The notes below the pieces were generated by a model. That model saw nothing but the letters and a program-made list of their open reading frames with translations. It did no database searches and was not told the origin of the DNA. This document shows, piece after piece, positions 19,354 to 28,199 of a stretch of DNA of 64,000 nucleotides (its first letter is position 1; each line of letters begins with the position of its first letter). The position numbers and the translations under genes were made by a program. The stretch comes from Clostridium manihotivorum (lineage in GTDB: Bacteria; Bacillota; Clostridia; Clostridiales; Clostridiaceae): the NCBI RefSeq assembly GCF_004015185.1, contig NZ_CP025746.1:3055776-3119775 (forward strand). The letters are read 5' to 3'.

Positions 19354-20058
19354 ATGTTTGAAGAATTAGGTGGATTATTTGGCTGGCTTCTTGTTATTGC
19401 TTTTGTAGGTACTATATTGAACTATTGTATCAAATTTGTGAATAGACGTTTTAGTAAAAAGCTTTCTGCTTATCCCGTTGGGAAGAAGCTTATGAAAATA
19501 CTGATGACTATTTTTGTACGTAATCATAAATATTTTGGCTTTGCTACAGTTATCTTGTTACTTGCACATTTTATCGCTCAATTCGCTAAATTTGGAATAA
19601 ATGTTACTGGAGCTATCGCCGCTATTATGATGATTATACAGGTTCTACTTGGTGTTTATGCAAACATTAAGAAAAAGCCAAGAAAAGGCCCATGGTTTAT
19701 TGCACATCGAATCATTGCTGTTTTAATTATTATTGCAATAGCAATTCATTTAATTATTCCTTATGCATTAAATATGACATCTAGAAATGGAAATGGCAAT
19801 CAGTTATCAGATTCAGTTGATACTACGAAATTAAAAAGCTATACTTTAGACGAATTATCAAAATACAATGGAAAGAATGGAAACAAGGCATATGTTGCTT
19901 ATAAAGGTTTAGTTTATGATGTTACAGATGTCCCAGAGTGGAAGAATGGTACACACCATGGACAAAAGGCTGGAACAGATTTGTCAGCAGAGCTCAGCAA
20001 GTCTCCTCATGGAGAGTCAGTGCTAAAGGATCTAACAATTGTTGGGAAAATTAAGTAA
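19354..20058 (+). CDS. membrane heme protein with C-terminal cytochrome b5 domain
   Basis: 234-residue protein. The N-terminal half has about four membrane helices with paired histidines (NHKYFGFA, LLLAHFI, IAHRIIAV, AIHLIIPY) suited to bis-His heme binding, as in b561 or ferric-reductase-like domains. The last 75 residues form a cytochrome b5-like domain (YTLDELSKYNG, VYDVTDVPEW, THHGQKAGTDLS). I choose ATG 19354 after a TAGGAGGGGG SD rather than the longer frame from 19291. It probably moves electrons across or along the membrane; the partner is unknown. Confidence 0.82.
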   Translation: MFEELGGLFGWLLVIAFVGTILNYCIKFVNRRFSKKLSAYPVGKKLMKILMTIFVRNHKYFGFATVILLLAHFIAQFAKFGINVTGAIAAIMMIIQVLLGVYANIKKKPRKGPWFIAHRIIAVLIIIAIAIHLIIPYALNMTSRNGNGNQLSDSVDTTKLKSYTLDELSKYNGKNGNKAYVAYKGLVYDVTDVPEWKNGTHHGQKAGTDLSAELSKSPHGESVLKDLTIVGKIK

Positions 20059-20097
20059 CATACATCAGATAATACTTAAATAATATTTTGGACAGTA

Positions 20098-20136
20098 AAA
20101 AAGCTAACTGAAGGGTTCATCTCCAGTTAGCTTTTT
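20098..20136 (+). terminator. bidirectional terminator
   Basis: Perfect 13-bp stem AAAAAGCTAACTG / CAGTTAGCTTTTT with a 13-nt loop lies between convergent genes (cytochrome and SDR). Confidence 0.85.
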
Positions 20137-20171
20137 CGGCTCATATGAAAGCTACACTAGATAATCAATAA

Positions 20172-20969
20172 TCATTTTTTCATAAATATATTTTTAAATT
20201 TGATAAAAGCACCCTGACTGGAAGGTGATATATAACGTTCCCTTGGATGGTTATCTTCTACTGCTTTTATATATTTATCTATAATAGAATCAAAGTTAGA
20301 GGACTCCGTGAGCTTAAAGTACATATATTGCTTTCTTTCTAATGAAAGCAAAGTATCTTTAAAATAAGAATTAATCTTCATCCAATTAAATTGCTTAGCT
20401 ATGTTTTTTTGATTAAATCCAGTGGCATAGCTTCCAGGTTCTATTAAAATAACAGGAATGTCAACATTTTTCAGTCCTTTAAGTTCTTCATTTAAAGATG
20501 GAGCTATGGCTTCTAAAGCAAACTTAGTTGCACAATAAGGAGACAAAAAGGGAATAGGTGAACGTCCAGCCAAAGAAGAGACAAAAATTATCCTTCCTTT
20601 TCTTCTATGAATCATTTGTTTTAATGCAATTTGAGTTAATTCAATGGGGCAAAAAACATTAGTTTCAAAAGTATCTCTATACGAATTAGTATCTATTTCA
20701 GCCACTGAACCAGAGTTGCCAATGGCTGCGTTATTTATTAAAACATCGATTTCAAGATTGGCTATCTTCAATCTATCTTCACTATTTAAAATATCCAATT
20801 TAAAGCCTTCGAGAGGAAGGTTATATTTTTTATTTAAAGTATTTATTTTATTAGCTTGTTCTTCGGTGTGAGTTGTTGCATAGACATAATGTCCTCTATG
20901 AGCTAAGGCGAAAGCTGCCTCACGTCCAAGGCCAGAACCACAGCCTGTAATTAATATTTTTTTCATCAT
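20172..20969 (-). CDS. short-chain dehydrogenase/reductase
   Basis: 265-residue classical SDR. The nucleotide-binding TGCGSGLG is near the N-terminus, then NNAA, an SSLAG catalytic Ser strand, and YCATK with the catalytic Tyr and Lys. The C-terminal half is divergent, so the substrate is not predictable. Two adjacent ATGs (20969 and 20966) follow an AAGGTGAT SD, and either may start it. It is a single gene ending at the shared terminator. Confidence 0.88.
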   Translation of the reverse strand: MMKKILITGCGSGLGREAAFALAHRGHYVYATTHTEEQANKINTLNKKYNLPLEGFKLDILNSEDRLKIANLEIDVLINNAAIGNSGSVAEIDTNSYRDTFETNVFCPIELTQIALKQMIHRRKGRIIFVSSLAGRSPIPFLSPYCATKFALEAIAPSLNEELKGLKNVDIPVILIEPGSYATGFNQKNIAKQFNWMKINSYFKDTLLSLERKQYMYFKLTESSNFDSIIDKYIKAVEDNHPRERYISPSSQGAFIKFKNIFMKK

Positions 20970-21120
20970 ATCACCTTAATTCTTTTAATTATGGCATTAG
21001 CATATTTATAAGGTATACTTTTAGTAAATATTTTAAAGTGTTTGTGTATTTATTATTTCTATGTTCAACAAAAATATTAATGAAGTTTTTTACCATCAAT
21101 TTTTTGGGATACTTAGACTA

Positions 21121-21250
21121 CAATGCTCAATCCTATTTCTCTAATCTTTGCATTATATTACTGTTAGTAGTTAGTATAGTTATTTGAAATGGTACAGTTC
21201 AATTTTGACTAAGTTGAGCTGCGAACCTACTTAAAAAGTAATTAACCATG
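21121..21250 (+). pseudogene. decayed fragment of a second yeiH-like gene
   Basis: TCCTATTTCTCTAATCTTTG (from 21131) matches the intact yeiH-like gene near 16747. The following TTAGTAGTTAGTATAGTTAT to ACTTAAAAAGTAATTA matches its 3' end and 3' flank (17049-17131), with the part in between deleted. In-frame stops show it is dead. The shared 3' flank indicates duplication of this locus, not a distant homologue. Confidence 0.6.
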
Positions 21251-21391
21251 GTCTTCAGATATGCTGATTAGGTAACATAAGAAGGTCCATCTCAATTTAG
21301 TAGAGAATATGCACGGATGTTTGGATTGCCTCCTATAAGCGATATAAATCGGCTTCGAGCTTCCTTAGCTTCAGGAACTGTTTTAATATAA
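21248..21391 (+). pseudogene. decayed C-terminus of an AraC-family regulator
   Basis: The frame reads RYAD*VT*EGPSQFSREYA, then RMFGLPPISDINRLR. This is the second helix-turn-helix of AraC regulators (usual form AYEVGYESPSQFSREY), with two in-frame stops. Nothing of the N-terminal domain remains. It abuts the yeiH relic, so both are leftovers of one degraded locus. Confidence 0.7.
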
Positions 21392-21434
21392 AACAATGGC
21401 CTTCCTATTATGTTACTAGTACATATTTCTGTAA

Positions 21435-21486
21435 GCTAATAAAAATACCATCTAAACTCTTAAGTTCGGATGGTATTTTTATTAGC
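21435..21486. terminator. strong bidirectional terminator
   Basis: Perfect 18-bp stem GCTAATAAAAATACCATC (21435-21452) with 21469-21486 and a 16-nt loop. It ends the minus-strand flavodoxin-ferredoxin unit and the AraC relic on the other side. Confidence 0.85.
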
Positions 21487-21539
21487 TCATATTATTTAAG
21501 ACTGAATAAAAGCTGTACAAAATAAAAATGTTTTTCAGG

Positions 21540-22216
21540 CTATAATACAATTTGATTAATGACTTTGTATTGATTTATTTTTTTACCTTTGTAAGTAATA
21601 GCGTTAACAGGGCAGTTATGGATACATCGAGTGCAAAGGATACACTTATCGCTGAATTTTTTGTCCTTATAATTGATGTTTTGCTTGAGGCAGTTCCTCT
21701 CACATTTTCCACATCCTATACAAGTGTCATCAATCTTGAAATTTTTTCCCATTGATTTTGCCATGATGCGGAAGATATCAGCAAGTAAATCAATCATGAG
21801 AACAGAATCTTTTAAGATCAAAGATTCATTAGAAGTGATTTTATTTACCGAAACTAAAATTATTTGTGCAGCCTTTTCAAATTGCTGCTTTTGGATCAAA
21901 TCAGGGGTAGGTTCATATTTGTCGATGTAAAAATTTCGAGGCATTTCAAAGGTAGGTAAGTCGATTACGGTATAGCCTTTTTATTACCTGTGACTTGACA
22001 AACATTTTTCCTTACCCAATTTATCAGTTCATCTGGCATGTTACCAGCATAAATAGGGCCGCCTACGATAAGTAAATCGTGATCTTCTAGAGAAGAAATA
22101 TGTTCTATTGATGACATAGATACATGATGTCCTGACTTCTTTAAAGCTTCTGCATAACCAAGTGCTATGCTTTGCGTGTTACCTGTTCCACTAAAATAAA
22201 CGATCGAAATTCTCAT
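21540..22216 (-). pseudogene. EFR1-type flavodoxin-ferredoxin, frameshifted and deleted
   Basis: Two frames together make an EFR1-like fusion. The first (22216-21965) is a flavodoxin start with the FMN loop SGTGNTQS and GGPIYAG. The second (21944-21540) carries two 4Fe-4S clusters, CIGCGKCERNC and CILCTRCIHNC. The second frame is open upstream through VIDLPTFEMPRNFY, so the break is one frameshift near 21972. About 30 residues of the flavodoxin core are also missing, so simple recoding would not restore it. It follows the MarR gene with a TAATG overlap and was part of that operon. Confidence 0.75.
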
Positions 22217-22638
22217 TAAAACACCTCTAGATTTTTTAATATTTGTGATAAAGTTAAAACTGTTTGCTTTAGTTCATTTTGTCCAATATCTAATATCATT
22301 GCTTGATGAAGGGTATTAAACTTAGACATAATTTCTGTTTTAAGTACTATACCTTGCTCTGATAATCTATATGTCTTTGAATTTGTAGGAACTTGTTCAA
22401 GATACTCCTTGTCTTGCAACTTCATTATACTTCTGCTTATGTTACCTTTATCAATATTCAACAGCTTTACTATATCATTTTGTGAGAAAGTCTCACCAGA
22501 ATGCGCATAAAAAAGCATTAATATATGTAATTGTCCCATTCCTATACCATAGAATTTCAGTTCACGTTCAATCTTTGTTTTTAACTCTTTGTTAATGGCG
22601 ATGAGTAAGTCACCAAGTTGTTCAGATGAATACATCAT
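22216..22638 (-). CDS. MarR-family regulator of the flavodoxin-ferredoxin operon
   Basis: About 140-residue MarR-type winged-helix repressor (helix pair FSQNDIVKLLNIDKGNISRS; wing near LEQVPTNSKTYRLSEQG). I start it at ATG 22638 (or 22635), 5-8 nt after AAGGAGG; a longer frame from 22692 runs into the operator. It overlaps the flavodoxin start by one base. Two GTTGTG-type palindromes upstream (22680-22693 and 22721-22734) are the likely autoregulatory operators. Confidence 0.85.
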   Translation of the reverse strand: MMYSSEQLGDLLIAINKELKTKIERELKFYGIGMGQLHILMLFYAHSGETFSQNDIVKLLNIDKGNISRSIMKLQDKEYLEQVPTNSKTYRLSEQGIVLKTEIMSKFNTLHQAMILDIGQNELKQTVLTLSQILKNLEVF

Positions 22639-22679
22639 AAAAACCTCCTTGAGAAGTTGTATCATAAAAAACTTAATTG

Positions 22680-22734
22680 GTTGTGTGCACAACAGCTTGA
22701 ATTAAATGTAACACATATATGTTGTGTACACAAC
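22680..22734. promoter_or_regulatory. paired MarR operators
   Basis: GTTGTGTGCACAAC (22680-22693) and the perfect palindrome GTTGTGTACACAAC (22721-22734) have centres 41 bp apart, about four helical turns, directly upstream of the MarR gene. Near-identical arms on one helix face indicate cooperative binding by its product. Confidence 0.7.
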
Positions 22735-23389
22735 TATTTTCAATAATAAAATAATTTACTCCATCAGACTTCTAAGATCTAAAGATTTTCAGTAAAAGTT
22801 TATCATTGTTGCCTTACAGATGATAAAGAAAAATCGAATATAATTGGTTTTAGCATAAAGTTATGGGCACATTAAGTTGAACTAAGTAAAATGTAATTTA
22901 GTTAAAAAGGAATGTATGCAATATTGGAAAGGGGGGCATATATAGCCTACAATATGATAACAAGGATTCTTATGTAAAAGCCTTGTTGAATATCTGCAAA
23001 TTTGCATCAAAAGTAAAAGATAATAACTAGCATTATTGTAATTAGATGAAAGGTACTAGATACTGGATGATGAGTATGATATTATGGTATAGGTTTGGAC
23101 TTATTCCAGAAAACGCGAAAATCTATAAAAATGCCATAAACTTATTTCAACGAACGAACATATGTAAAAAAGGCGAATTTTACAGCTTTAACCTGCTTGG
23201 ATATCAATCAAAGTCCTATTAAGCCATACAGAGGTATTTATGCCTTTGAAATGCAAAAGTTAGAAAAACAACAATCCTAACCATTAGCTAATTGTAAATC
23301 AACTTACAGATATACTTATATTATCAGTTAAAGTAGAAGTGTAAACATTTAAGGTAAAGATATCTAGTGAAAAGAAAGGACAATTTAGT
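22735..23389. other. intergenic region with coding debris
   Basis: About 650 nt with no intact gene. An open stretch ending at 23280 reads NERTYVKKANFTALTC, then LDINQSPIKPYRGIYAFE. It has no start or SD and several stops upstream, so it is likely a relic of an unidentified gene. Confidence 0.4.
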
Positions 23390-23917
23390 ATGAATATTTT
23401 GGTTATTACAGGAAGTCCGAGAAAAAACGGAAATACAGAGATTATTGCAGGAGTATTTGCAGAGTCTGCACGAGAAGTAGGGCATAAGGTAACAGTTAGA
23501 AAATTAAGTGAAAACAAAGTTAATCCATGTATTGACTGCAAATATTGCTTTACTCATGACGGCGTATGTGTGCAAAATGATGATATGAATGAGATATTAA
23601 AAGATTTGGATAAGTCGGACATACTGGTGCTTGCATCTCCGATTTACTGGTTTGATGTTTCTGCTCAGACGAAATGTTTTATTGATAGAATGTATGCTTT
23701 TGCGAAAAAGGGTTTTCATTTAAAATCAATTGCAATGTTACTGAATTCAGGTGCAGACGGGGTATATGACGCAGCTGAAGCACAATTAAAGGCGATGTCA
23801 GCTTATTTAAAATGGGAAATAAAAGGGGTTATAAAAATTCCGAATCTCCAAGAAAAAGGTAGTATTAACGATGTTAAGGAACTGGAACAAGTACGTGATT
23901 TTGCAAAGTCACTTTAA
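23390..23917 (+). CDS. NADPH-dependent FMN reductase / iron-sulfur flavoprotein
   Basis: 175-residue flavodoxin-fold oxidoreductase. The FMN phosphate loop GSPRKNGNT starts at residue 8. A compact CIDCKYCFTHDGVC cluster (Cys near residues 47, 50, 53 and 60) matches the unusual 4Fe-4S motif of archaeal and clostridial ISF proteins. ASPIYWFDVSAQTK is the second flavin loop. It probably moves electrons between flavin and quinone or metal acceptors. SD AGAAAGGA precedes ATG 23390. It is a single gene. Confidence 0.88.
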   Translation: MNILVITGSPRKNGNTEIIAGVFAESAREVGHKVTVRKLSENKVNPCIDCKYCFTHDGVCVQNDDMNEILKDLDKSDILVLASPIYWFDVSAQTKCFIDRMYAFAKKGFHLKSIAMLLNSGADGVYDAAEAQLKAMSAYLKWEIKGVIKIPNLQEKGSINDVKELEQVRDFAKSL

Positions 23918-24073
23918 AATATATTCATGTTAGTGCTTATATTAAGAAAGCAGAATACTCTTTTGAGAGAAATAGACTTTCTATCAAGAGAAGGTTAACC
24001 TTTAGAGAGACATAATCATCACATCCACAAGGCACGGTGAGATGTTAGTAAAGATGTCACTAAAAGATAAATA

Positions 24074-24175
24074 GAAGTGCTTAAAACACTAAAAAATAAG
24101 GGTTTCTGAAAGTAAAAGTGTACTTGCTAGTATACAGCAAGGATTTTTGGTTTCGGAGACTCTTATTTTTTTCAG
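24074..24175 (+). ncRNA. structured repeat element, copy A
   Basis: Order: a small hairpin AGTG-CTTAAAA-CACT, then a long stem (AATAAGGGTTTCTGAAA with TTTCGGAGACTCTTATT, three G-U pairs), and inside it an apical hairpin CTTGCT/AGCAAG. Copy B at 34813-34912 keeps the same fold with changed pairs. The 3' arm ends in a T-run, so it may act as a terminator. It occupies part of a 615-nt gene-free gap (23918-24532). Confidence 0.55.
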
Positions 24176-24414
24176 AAAAAATTATTTTAATAAATTCATC
24201 AGTTACATGAGAAATGTACATCATATAAAAATTGGGTTAAGTAAATATGAGACTTAGTGTGAATTCAATATATATATGGACAACATTATTCTCACAAAGT
24301 TGATGCAGTATCTTAGTATTTTAAAATTAGCATCTCCAACCATAGTTTTTATTTATTATAAGCGAAAATCTATACTGGAAGCATTGAATAATGATTTGCA
24401 ATAGAAGTATCACC
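24176..24414. other. gene-free AT-rich stretch
   Basis: No coding frame, repeat or promoter that I can support between the structured repeat and the terminator at 24415. Confidence 0.4.
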
Positions 24415-24459
24415 AAAATTGGGAGCCCATCAAAAGAACTTGACACTCTCCCAGTTTTT
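24415..24459 (-). terminator. terminator downstream of the EamA gene
   Basis: AAAATTGGGAG pairs with CTCCCAGTTTT (one G-U), with a 22-nt loop. It is flanked by A and T runs that suit either direction and lies 74 nt past the EamA stop. Confidence 0.65.
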
Positions 24460-24532
24460 CTACTAATTGCTATATACTGAACTGCTTACTTAAGATGCAG
24501 TGTTTTTTGAGTTACTTGCAACATAATTAATT

Positions 24533-25387
24533 TTAGGTGAAGCTTTTTTTTTGAGAGAAATAAACACTAAAAATTATTATTATAACTCCTAATAGTTGAC
24601 TAAAATTAATAGTCTGTTTTAGGAAAATAAATCCCAGTAAAAATGCAGTTAAAGGATTAACGGGACCAAGGAATGATACCTTAGTAGGAGTTAATTTTGA
24701 AATTCCTCTAAACCATAAATAATAACCTAAGGCAGTATTAAAAATTCCTAATATAATGAGTCCTAATACGTTTGTACTATTAAGTTGTGGGATTCTTCCT
24801 TCTACTAAAAAAGTAATCGGAATTAATATAAGGCTACCAAAGAACAGCTGCCAAGCAGTAAATGTCATGTTGTTTATTTCTCGTGGTTTTTGCCAGTACT
24901 TAGTAAGAACAACTCCTAAAGCCATAACTATAGAACCAGTAAGAGCAGCAATTACACCTATAGGATCTATAGTAGCATCTTGTTTTAATAATAATAGTGA
25001 TACACCTGTAATTGTCATTAAAACTGCAATAAATGAATTTTTACTTGGTTTTTCTTTAAGAAAGATCCAACTAAAGAAAATTGTAAATATTGGCTGTACA
25101 CTTCCTAATATGGAGGCAATCCCACCTGGAAGTCTATAAGCAGCAATAAAAAGAAACAAGAAAAAACCGCCAATATTTAAAGTACCCAATACAATAGATT
25201 TTAAAAGCCATATACCTTTAGGAAACTGCCTATAGTAAAGCAAAAGAATTAATCCTATAGGAAGCCCTCTCATAAGTGCTACAAATATTGGCCTGTTTAT
25301 TGGAATTAACATGGAAGTAATTATATAGGTTGAACCCCAAAGTATTGGTGCAAGCATTGTTAGTAAGGTGTCTTTTAGATTTTCCAT
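24533..25387 (-). CDS. EamA/DMT-family exporter
   Basis: 284-residue drug/metabolite transporter with about ten membrane helices in two EamA repeats (first ends near LLLLKQD, second contains LGPVNPLTAFLLGFIFL). Such proteins export small metabolites or drugs; the substrate is unknown. SD GGGAGGAGA precedes ATG 25387. It is divergent from a MarR gene, and the shared gap holds two identical palindromes, so it is probably repressed by that MarR. Confidence 0.9.
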   Translation of the reverse strand: MENLKDTLLTMLAPILWGSTYIITSMLIPINRPIFVALMRGLPIGLILLLYYRQFPKGIWLLKSIVLGTLNIGGFFLFLFIAAYRLPGGIASILGSVQPIFTIFFSWIFLKEKPSKNSFIAVLMTITGVSLLLLKQDATIDPIGVIAALTGSIVMALGVVLTKYWQKPREINNMTFTAWQLFFGSLILIPITFLVEGRIPQLNSTNVLGLIILGIFNTALGYYLWFRGISKLTPTKVSFLGPVNPLTAFLLGFIFLKQTINFSQLLGVIIIIFSVYFSQKKSFT

Positions 25388-25536
25388 TGAAATTCTCCTC
25401 CCATTTATATTCAGATTATTTCCATATGTATTACATATAGATATTTAAATAGTTTTCATCAGCATTAGATATAAAATTATGATTTTAACAGGAATAAACC
25501 TGTTAAAAAACTTAGCTAAGTAATCTTAACAATAAG

Positions 25537-25610
25537 TATCTTAACGTTAAGATATTTGTATTTTAAAATAAATTTATATTAATGTCAATAATCTTAACGT
25601 TAAGATTATT
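25537..25610. promoter_or_regulatory. twin MarR operators between the EamA exporter and MarR genes
   Basis: The same 16-bp perfect palindrome ATCTTAACGTTAAGAT occurs at 25538-25553 and 25591-25606. The second extends to 24 bp (25587-25610). Centres are 53 bp apart, five helical turns. A half site TAATCTTAAC lies at 25521-25530. They sit in the divergent promoter region. Confidence 0.75.
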
Positions 25611-25666
25611 AATGCTAATTGAATTTTGTATTGATATTTAAATTTTCTAATGCTAACATTATTAGT

Positions 25667-26161
25667 ATGAGTAGAGATAATGTTGATTTAATAATTGAAC
25701 AATGGAAAAAAGAAATACCAGAATTGAACACAAAGTCTATGGCTATTTTCGGAAGACTACAGAGGATAACTAAGCTTACTGAAAGGATATTAGGAGATAA
25801 TTTTTCGAAATTTGGGCTTAATAGTGGAGAATTTGATGTTCTTGCAACTTTAAGACGTTCTGGAGGAGAATTTAAATTGAAGCCCACAGAATTATACAAT
25901 CTACTGATGGTAACTTCAGGTGCTATGACTAATAGGATAGATACTCTAGAGAAAAAAGGCTTAGTTTTAAGAGTTGATGATACCAAAGACAGAAGGATTG
26001 TATATGTGAAATTAACAGAGGAAGGATTAAAATTAATTAATGAAGCTGTATATGAGCATGTGTCTGTGGAAAAAGAGATACTAGCTATATTAACAGAAGA
26101 AGAGAAAGAAATTTTCAATTCTCTTTTAAGAAAGATAAGTTTGGATTTAAATAGGTTGTAA
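25667..26161 (+). CDS. MarR-family regulator
   Basis: 164-residue MarR repressor. The winged helix reads FKLKPTELYNLLMVTSGAMT, NRIDTLEKKGLV, and the wing DTKDRRIVYVKLTEEG carries the family's D-x-R-D/R motif. ATG 25667 gives a normal N-terminus; the frame is open back to 25619 but no SD is clear for either. It lies opposite the EamA exporter, with twin palindromes between them, and is likely self-regulating. Confidence 0.87.
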   Translation: MSRDNVDLIIEQWKKEIPELNTKSMAIFGRLQRITKLTERILGDNFSKFGLNSGEFDVLATLRRSGGEFKLKPTELYNLLMVTSGAMTNRIDTLEKKGLVLRVDDTKDRRIVYVKLTEEGLKLINEAVYEHVSVEKEILAILTEEEKEIFNSLLRKISLDLNRL

Positions 26162-26348
26162 AAACACTTGAGAATATTTATGTTATCAAGGAAAGATAAA
26201 ATAAAAGAAATTGAAGTAAGATAGAATTGGTGAATTGAAAGTGGATTTTAATGAATGCTGTGAAGCTGATAATTCAAGGATTAATATTTACAATTTGTAA
26301 GCATTCACTAAGTGTAAGTAATTATCTGATGTTAAGGAGAGATTAGCT

Positions 26349-26828
26349 TTGAAAGAATTAGAAATAGCAATTGCATTAAGAAAAGAAGGTAAATTAAAAG
26401 AATCAAATGAAGTTTTAGTAACTCTTGCAAGCCACTATCCAGATAATTCACTTATTAATTATCAATGTGCTTGGAGTTTCGATGTGCTGAGCTAAGAAAA
26501 AGAAGCCGTGCCATATTATGAAAAGGCTATTTTAATTGGTTTGCCAGATATAGAGTTGCAAGGTGCTATTTTAGGTTTAGGAAGTACATATAGAGCATTA
26601 GGAAAGTATCAAAAATCAAAAGAAGTGTTCGAGAAAGGTTTAGATAAATTTGCAGATGATAGAGTTATGAAAGTGTTCTATGCAATGACCTTGTATAACT
26701 TAAATGAGCATTCTAAGGCAATGGAGATCTTGTTAACTAATTTAGCTCAAACATCCTCGGATGAAAACATACAAGCCTATAAAAAAGCAATAGAATTTTA
26801 TTCTGATAAATTGGATGAAATATTGTGA
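26349..26828 (+). pseudogene. TPR protein interrupted by an in-frame stop
   Basis: From TTG 26349 (SD AAGGAGAG) the frame encodes a tetratricopeptide protein (ALRKEGKLKESNEVLVTLAS, then PYYEKAI, YRALGKYQKSKEVFEKGLD). A TAA at 26493-26495 (codon 49) sits between LS and EKEAV. The frame is unchanged after it and runs to 26828, so one base substitution broke the gene. The intact product would be about 159 residues, a size seen for stand-alone TPR proteins in Firmicutes. The 106-residue downstream part has no SD. Confidence 0.8.
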
Positions 26829-26836
26829 TTTTTATA

Positions 26837-26895
26837 AATAATGGGGAGCATTTCTAGATCTGTGTAAATCAAAGCTAGGAATGCTCCCTATTATT
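26837..26895 (+). terminator. terminator after the TPR gene
   Basis: AATAATGGGGAGCATTTCTAG pairs with CTAGGAATGCTCCCTATTATT (two G-U wobbles), 21-bp stem, 17-nt loop, starting 9 nt after the TPR stop. Confidence 0.8.
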
Positions 26896-26956
26896 AAGTT
26901 TGAATTTCTTATTTACAATTTATAAATTGTAGTATATATAAGTTCTAATAAGGTTT

Positions 26957-27445
26957 CTACATTCTAACGCATAGCCTGTCTATTGTTGCTGTAGGAACCT
27001 TATTTATTGTTCTAATGAAATTTTGTATTGAATCCTTAACACGATTCACACTCTTAAAGAACACATTATTCACTACAGATGATTTTAACCATCCCCATAA
27101 CCCCTCAATTAGATTTAGTTCTGGACTATATGGTGGTAAAAACATTAATTCAAGTCTATCCTTCATTTCTTCCAAAAACGGTTGTATCAACTTAGCATGA
27201 TGAATCCTAGCATTGTCAAGAACAATCACTATTTTACCCTTCGGGTATTGCGAAAGCACCTTCTTTAAAAACTCAAGAAATACTACAGCATCATATTTAT
27301 CATGTTCTTCATAATAGACATGACCGGTTTCATAATCTAATATTCCTATTAATTTTACGCCTGCATTCTTTCCATAAGTAGGTATCTTTCGTTGTTGACC
27401 TTTTACAAACCATGTCTTTTGAATAGCCTGATAATCTCTTATCAT
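26957..27445 (-). CDS. IS630 transposase, C-terminal DDE frame
   Basis: 162 residues visible from Met, but the frame is open further upstream (HLDGLVDTILFQDES) and carries the first catalytic Asp in FQDES. The second Asp is in VLDNARIHHAK and the Glu in SPELNLIEGLWGWLK, so all three catalytic residues are intact. It needs a one-base shift from the upstream frame at an A8 run (27491-27498). Confidence 0.88.
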   Translation of the reverse strand: MIRDYQAIQKTWFVKGQQRKIPTYGKNAGVKLIGILDYETGHVYYEEHDKYDAVVFLEFLKKVLSQYPKGKIVIVLDNARIHHAKLIQPFLEEMKDRLELMFLPPYSPELNLIEGLWGWLKSSVVNNVFFKSVNRVKDSIQNFIRTINKVPTATIDRLCVRM

Positions 27446-27482
27446 TGATTCATCTTGAAATAATATAGTATCAACTAAGCCA

Positions 27483-28070
27483 TCAAGGTGTTTTTTTTAG
27501 AGTTTCAAAATCTGTTTTAAAAACTTCTTGTTTTTCCTTATCAGCCTTTTTAAGTACGTATGTTGGTCTTGTATAACTCAAATTTAGCCTATGAAGTATA
27601 ACTGCCATGCTGCTATGTTTTATAATAATTTTAAAGTTAAGCATAACCCATTGACATATTAACTTAATTGTCCAGTTTTTTATTGCTTCAAAGCCTACTT
27701 CGTCAGGCGTGTTATTTGTTATTACATAAATAAGTTCTTGTTCTTGCTCAGGGCTTAATTTTCTAGGGGCACCAGATGGTTTCTTCATAGCAAGACCTTC
27801 TAACCCATTGACTTTATACTTTTTAATATAGCTACCAACAGCATGCTCTTCTAACCCTTCCATTTCTGCAATTACTTTATTCTGAAAGCCTTGAAAATGC
27901 TTTAAAACTACAGAGTATCGTTTATACATTCTTATATTTTTAGTTTTTTTCATTGCCGCTTGTAATTCCAATATTGCTTTATTATTATATTCAACTGTAT
28001 TCTTCATCACATTATTCATTTGAATCACCTCACAAAATAAATATATATTTATTTTGTGTATTCTTAGCAA
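27483..28070 (-). CDS. IS630 transposase, N-terminal helix-turn-helix frame
   Basis: 195-residue open frame; translation may start at an inner Met (MNNVMKN or MKNTVEY). It encodes the DNA-binding part: KRYSVVLKHFQGFQNKVIAE, then a helix-turn-helix and LSPEQEQELIYVI. It ends FETLKKTP* directly after an A8 run. Skipping one A gives LKKHLDGLVDT and joins the DDE frame. This is either slippage-based expression or an inactivating indel. Confidence 0.85.
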   Translation of the reverse strand: MLRIHKINIYLFCEVIQMNNVMKNTVEYNNKAILELQAAMKKTKNIRMYKRYSVVLKHFQGFQNKVIAEMEGLEEHAVGSYIKKYKVNGLEGLAMKKPSGAPRKLSPEQEQELIYVITNNTPDEVGFEAIKNWTIKLICQWVMLNFKIIIKHSSMAVILHRLNLSYTRPTYVLKKADKEKQEVFKTDFETLKKTP

Positions 28071-28199
28071 ATAGTATAAACGGAAATTAAATGGTAATGA
28101 ATTTTATTAAATAGAACTTATATATAAAAAAGATTAAAACTTTTTCAGAGAAAAAACTTGTAGAGACTGTCTTTGTACAAAAAAATTAGGTATATTTTA

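Larger units (their letters stand above)
26933..28126 (-). mobile_element. IS630-family insertion sequence
   Basis: About 1.19 kb bounded by inverted copies of TATATATAAGTTCTA (26933-26947 and 28112-28126). It contains a two-frame IS630 transposase on the minus strand. IS630 elements insert at TA; the outer TA repeats blur the exact ends by a few bases. It lies between the TPR relic and gene-poor sequence. Confidence 0.8.

Noticed and set aside
25615..26118. 167-aa minus-strand frame
   Set aside because: Shadow of the MarR gene; it lacks an SD and family features.
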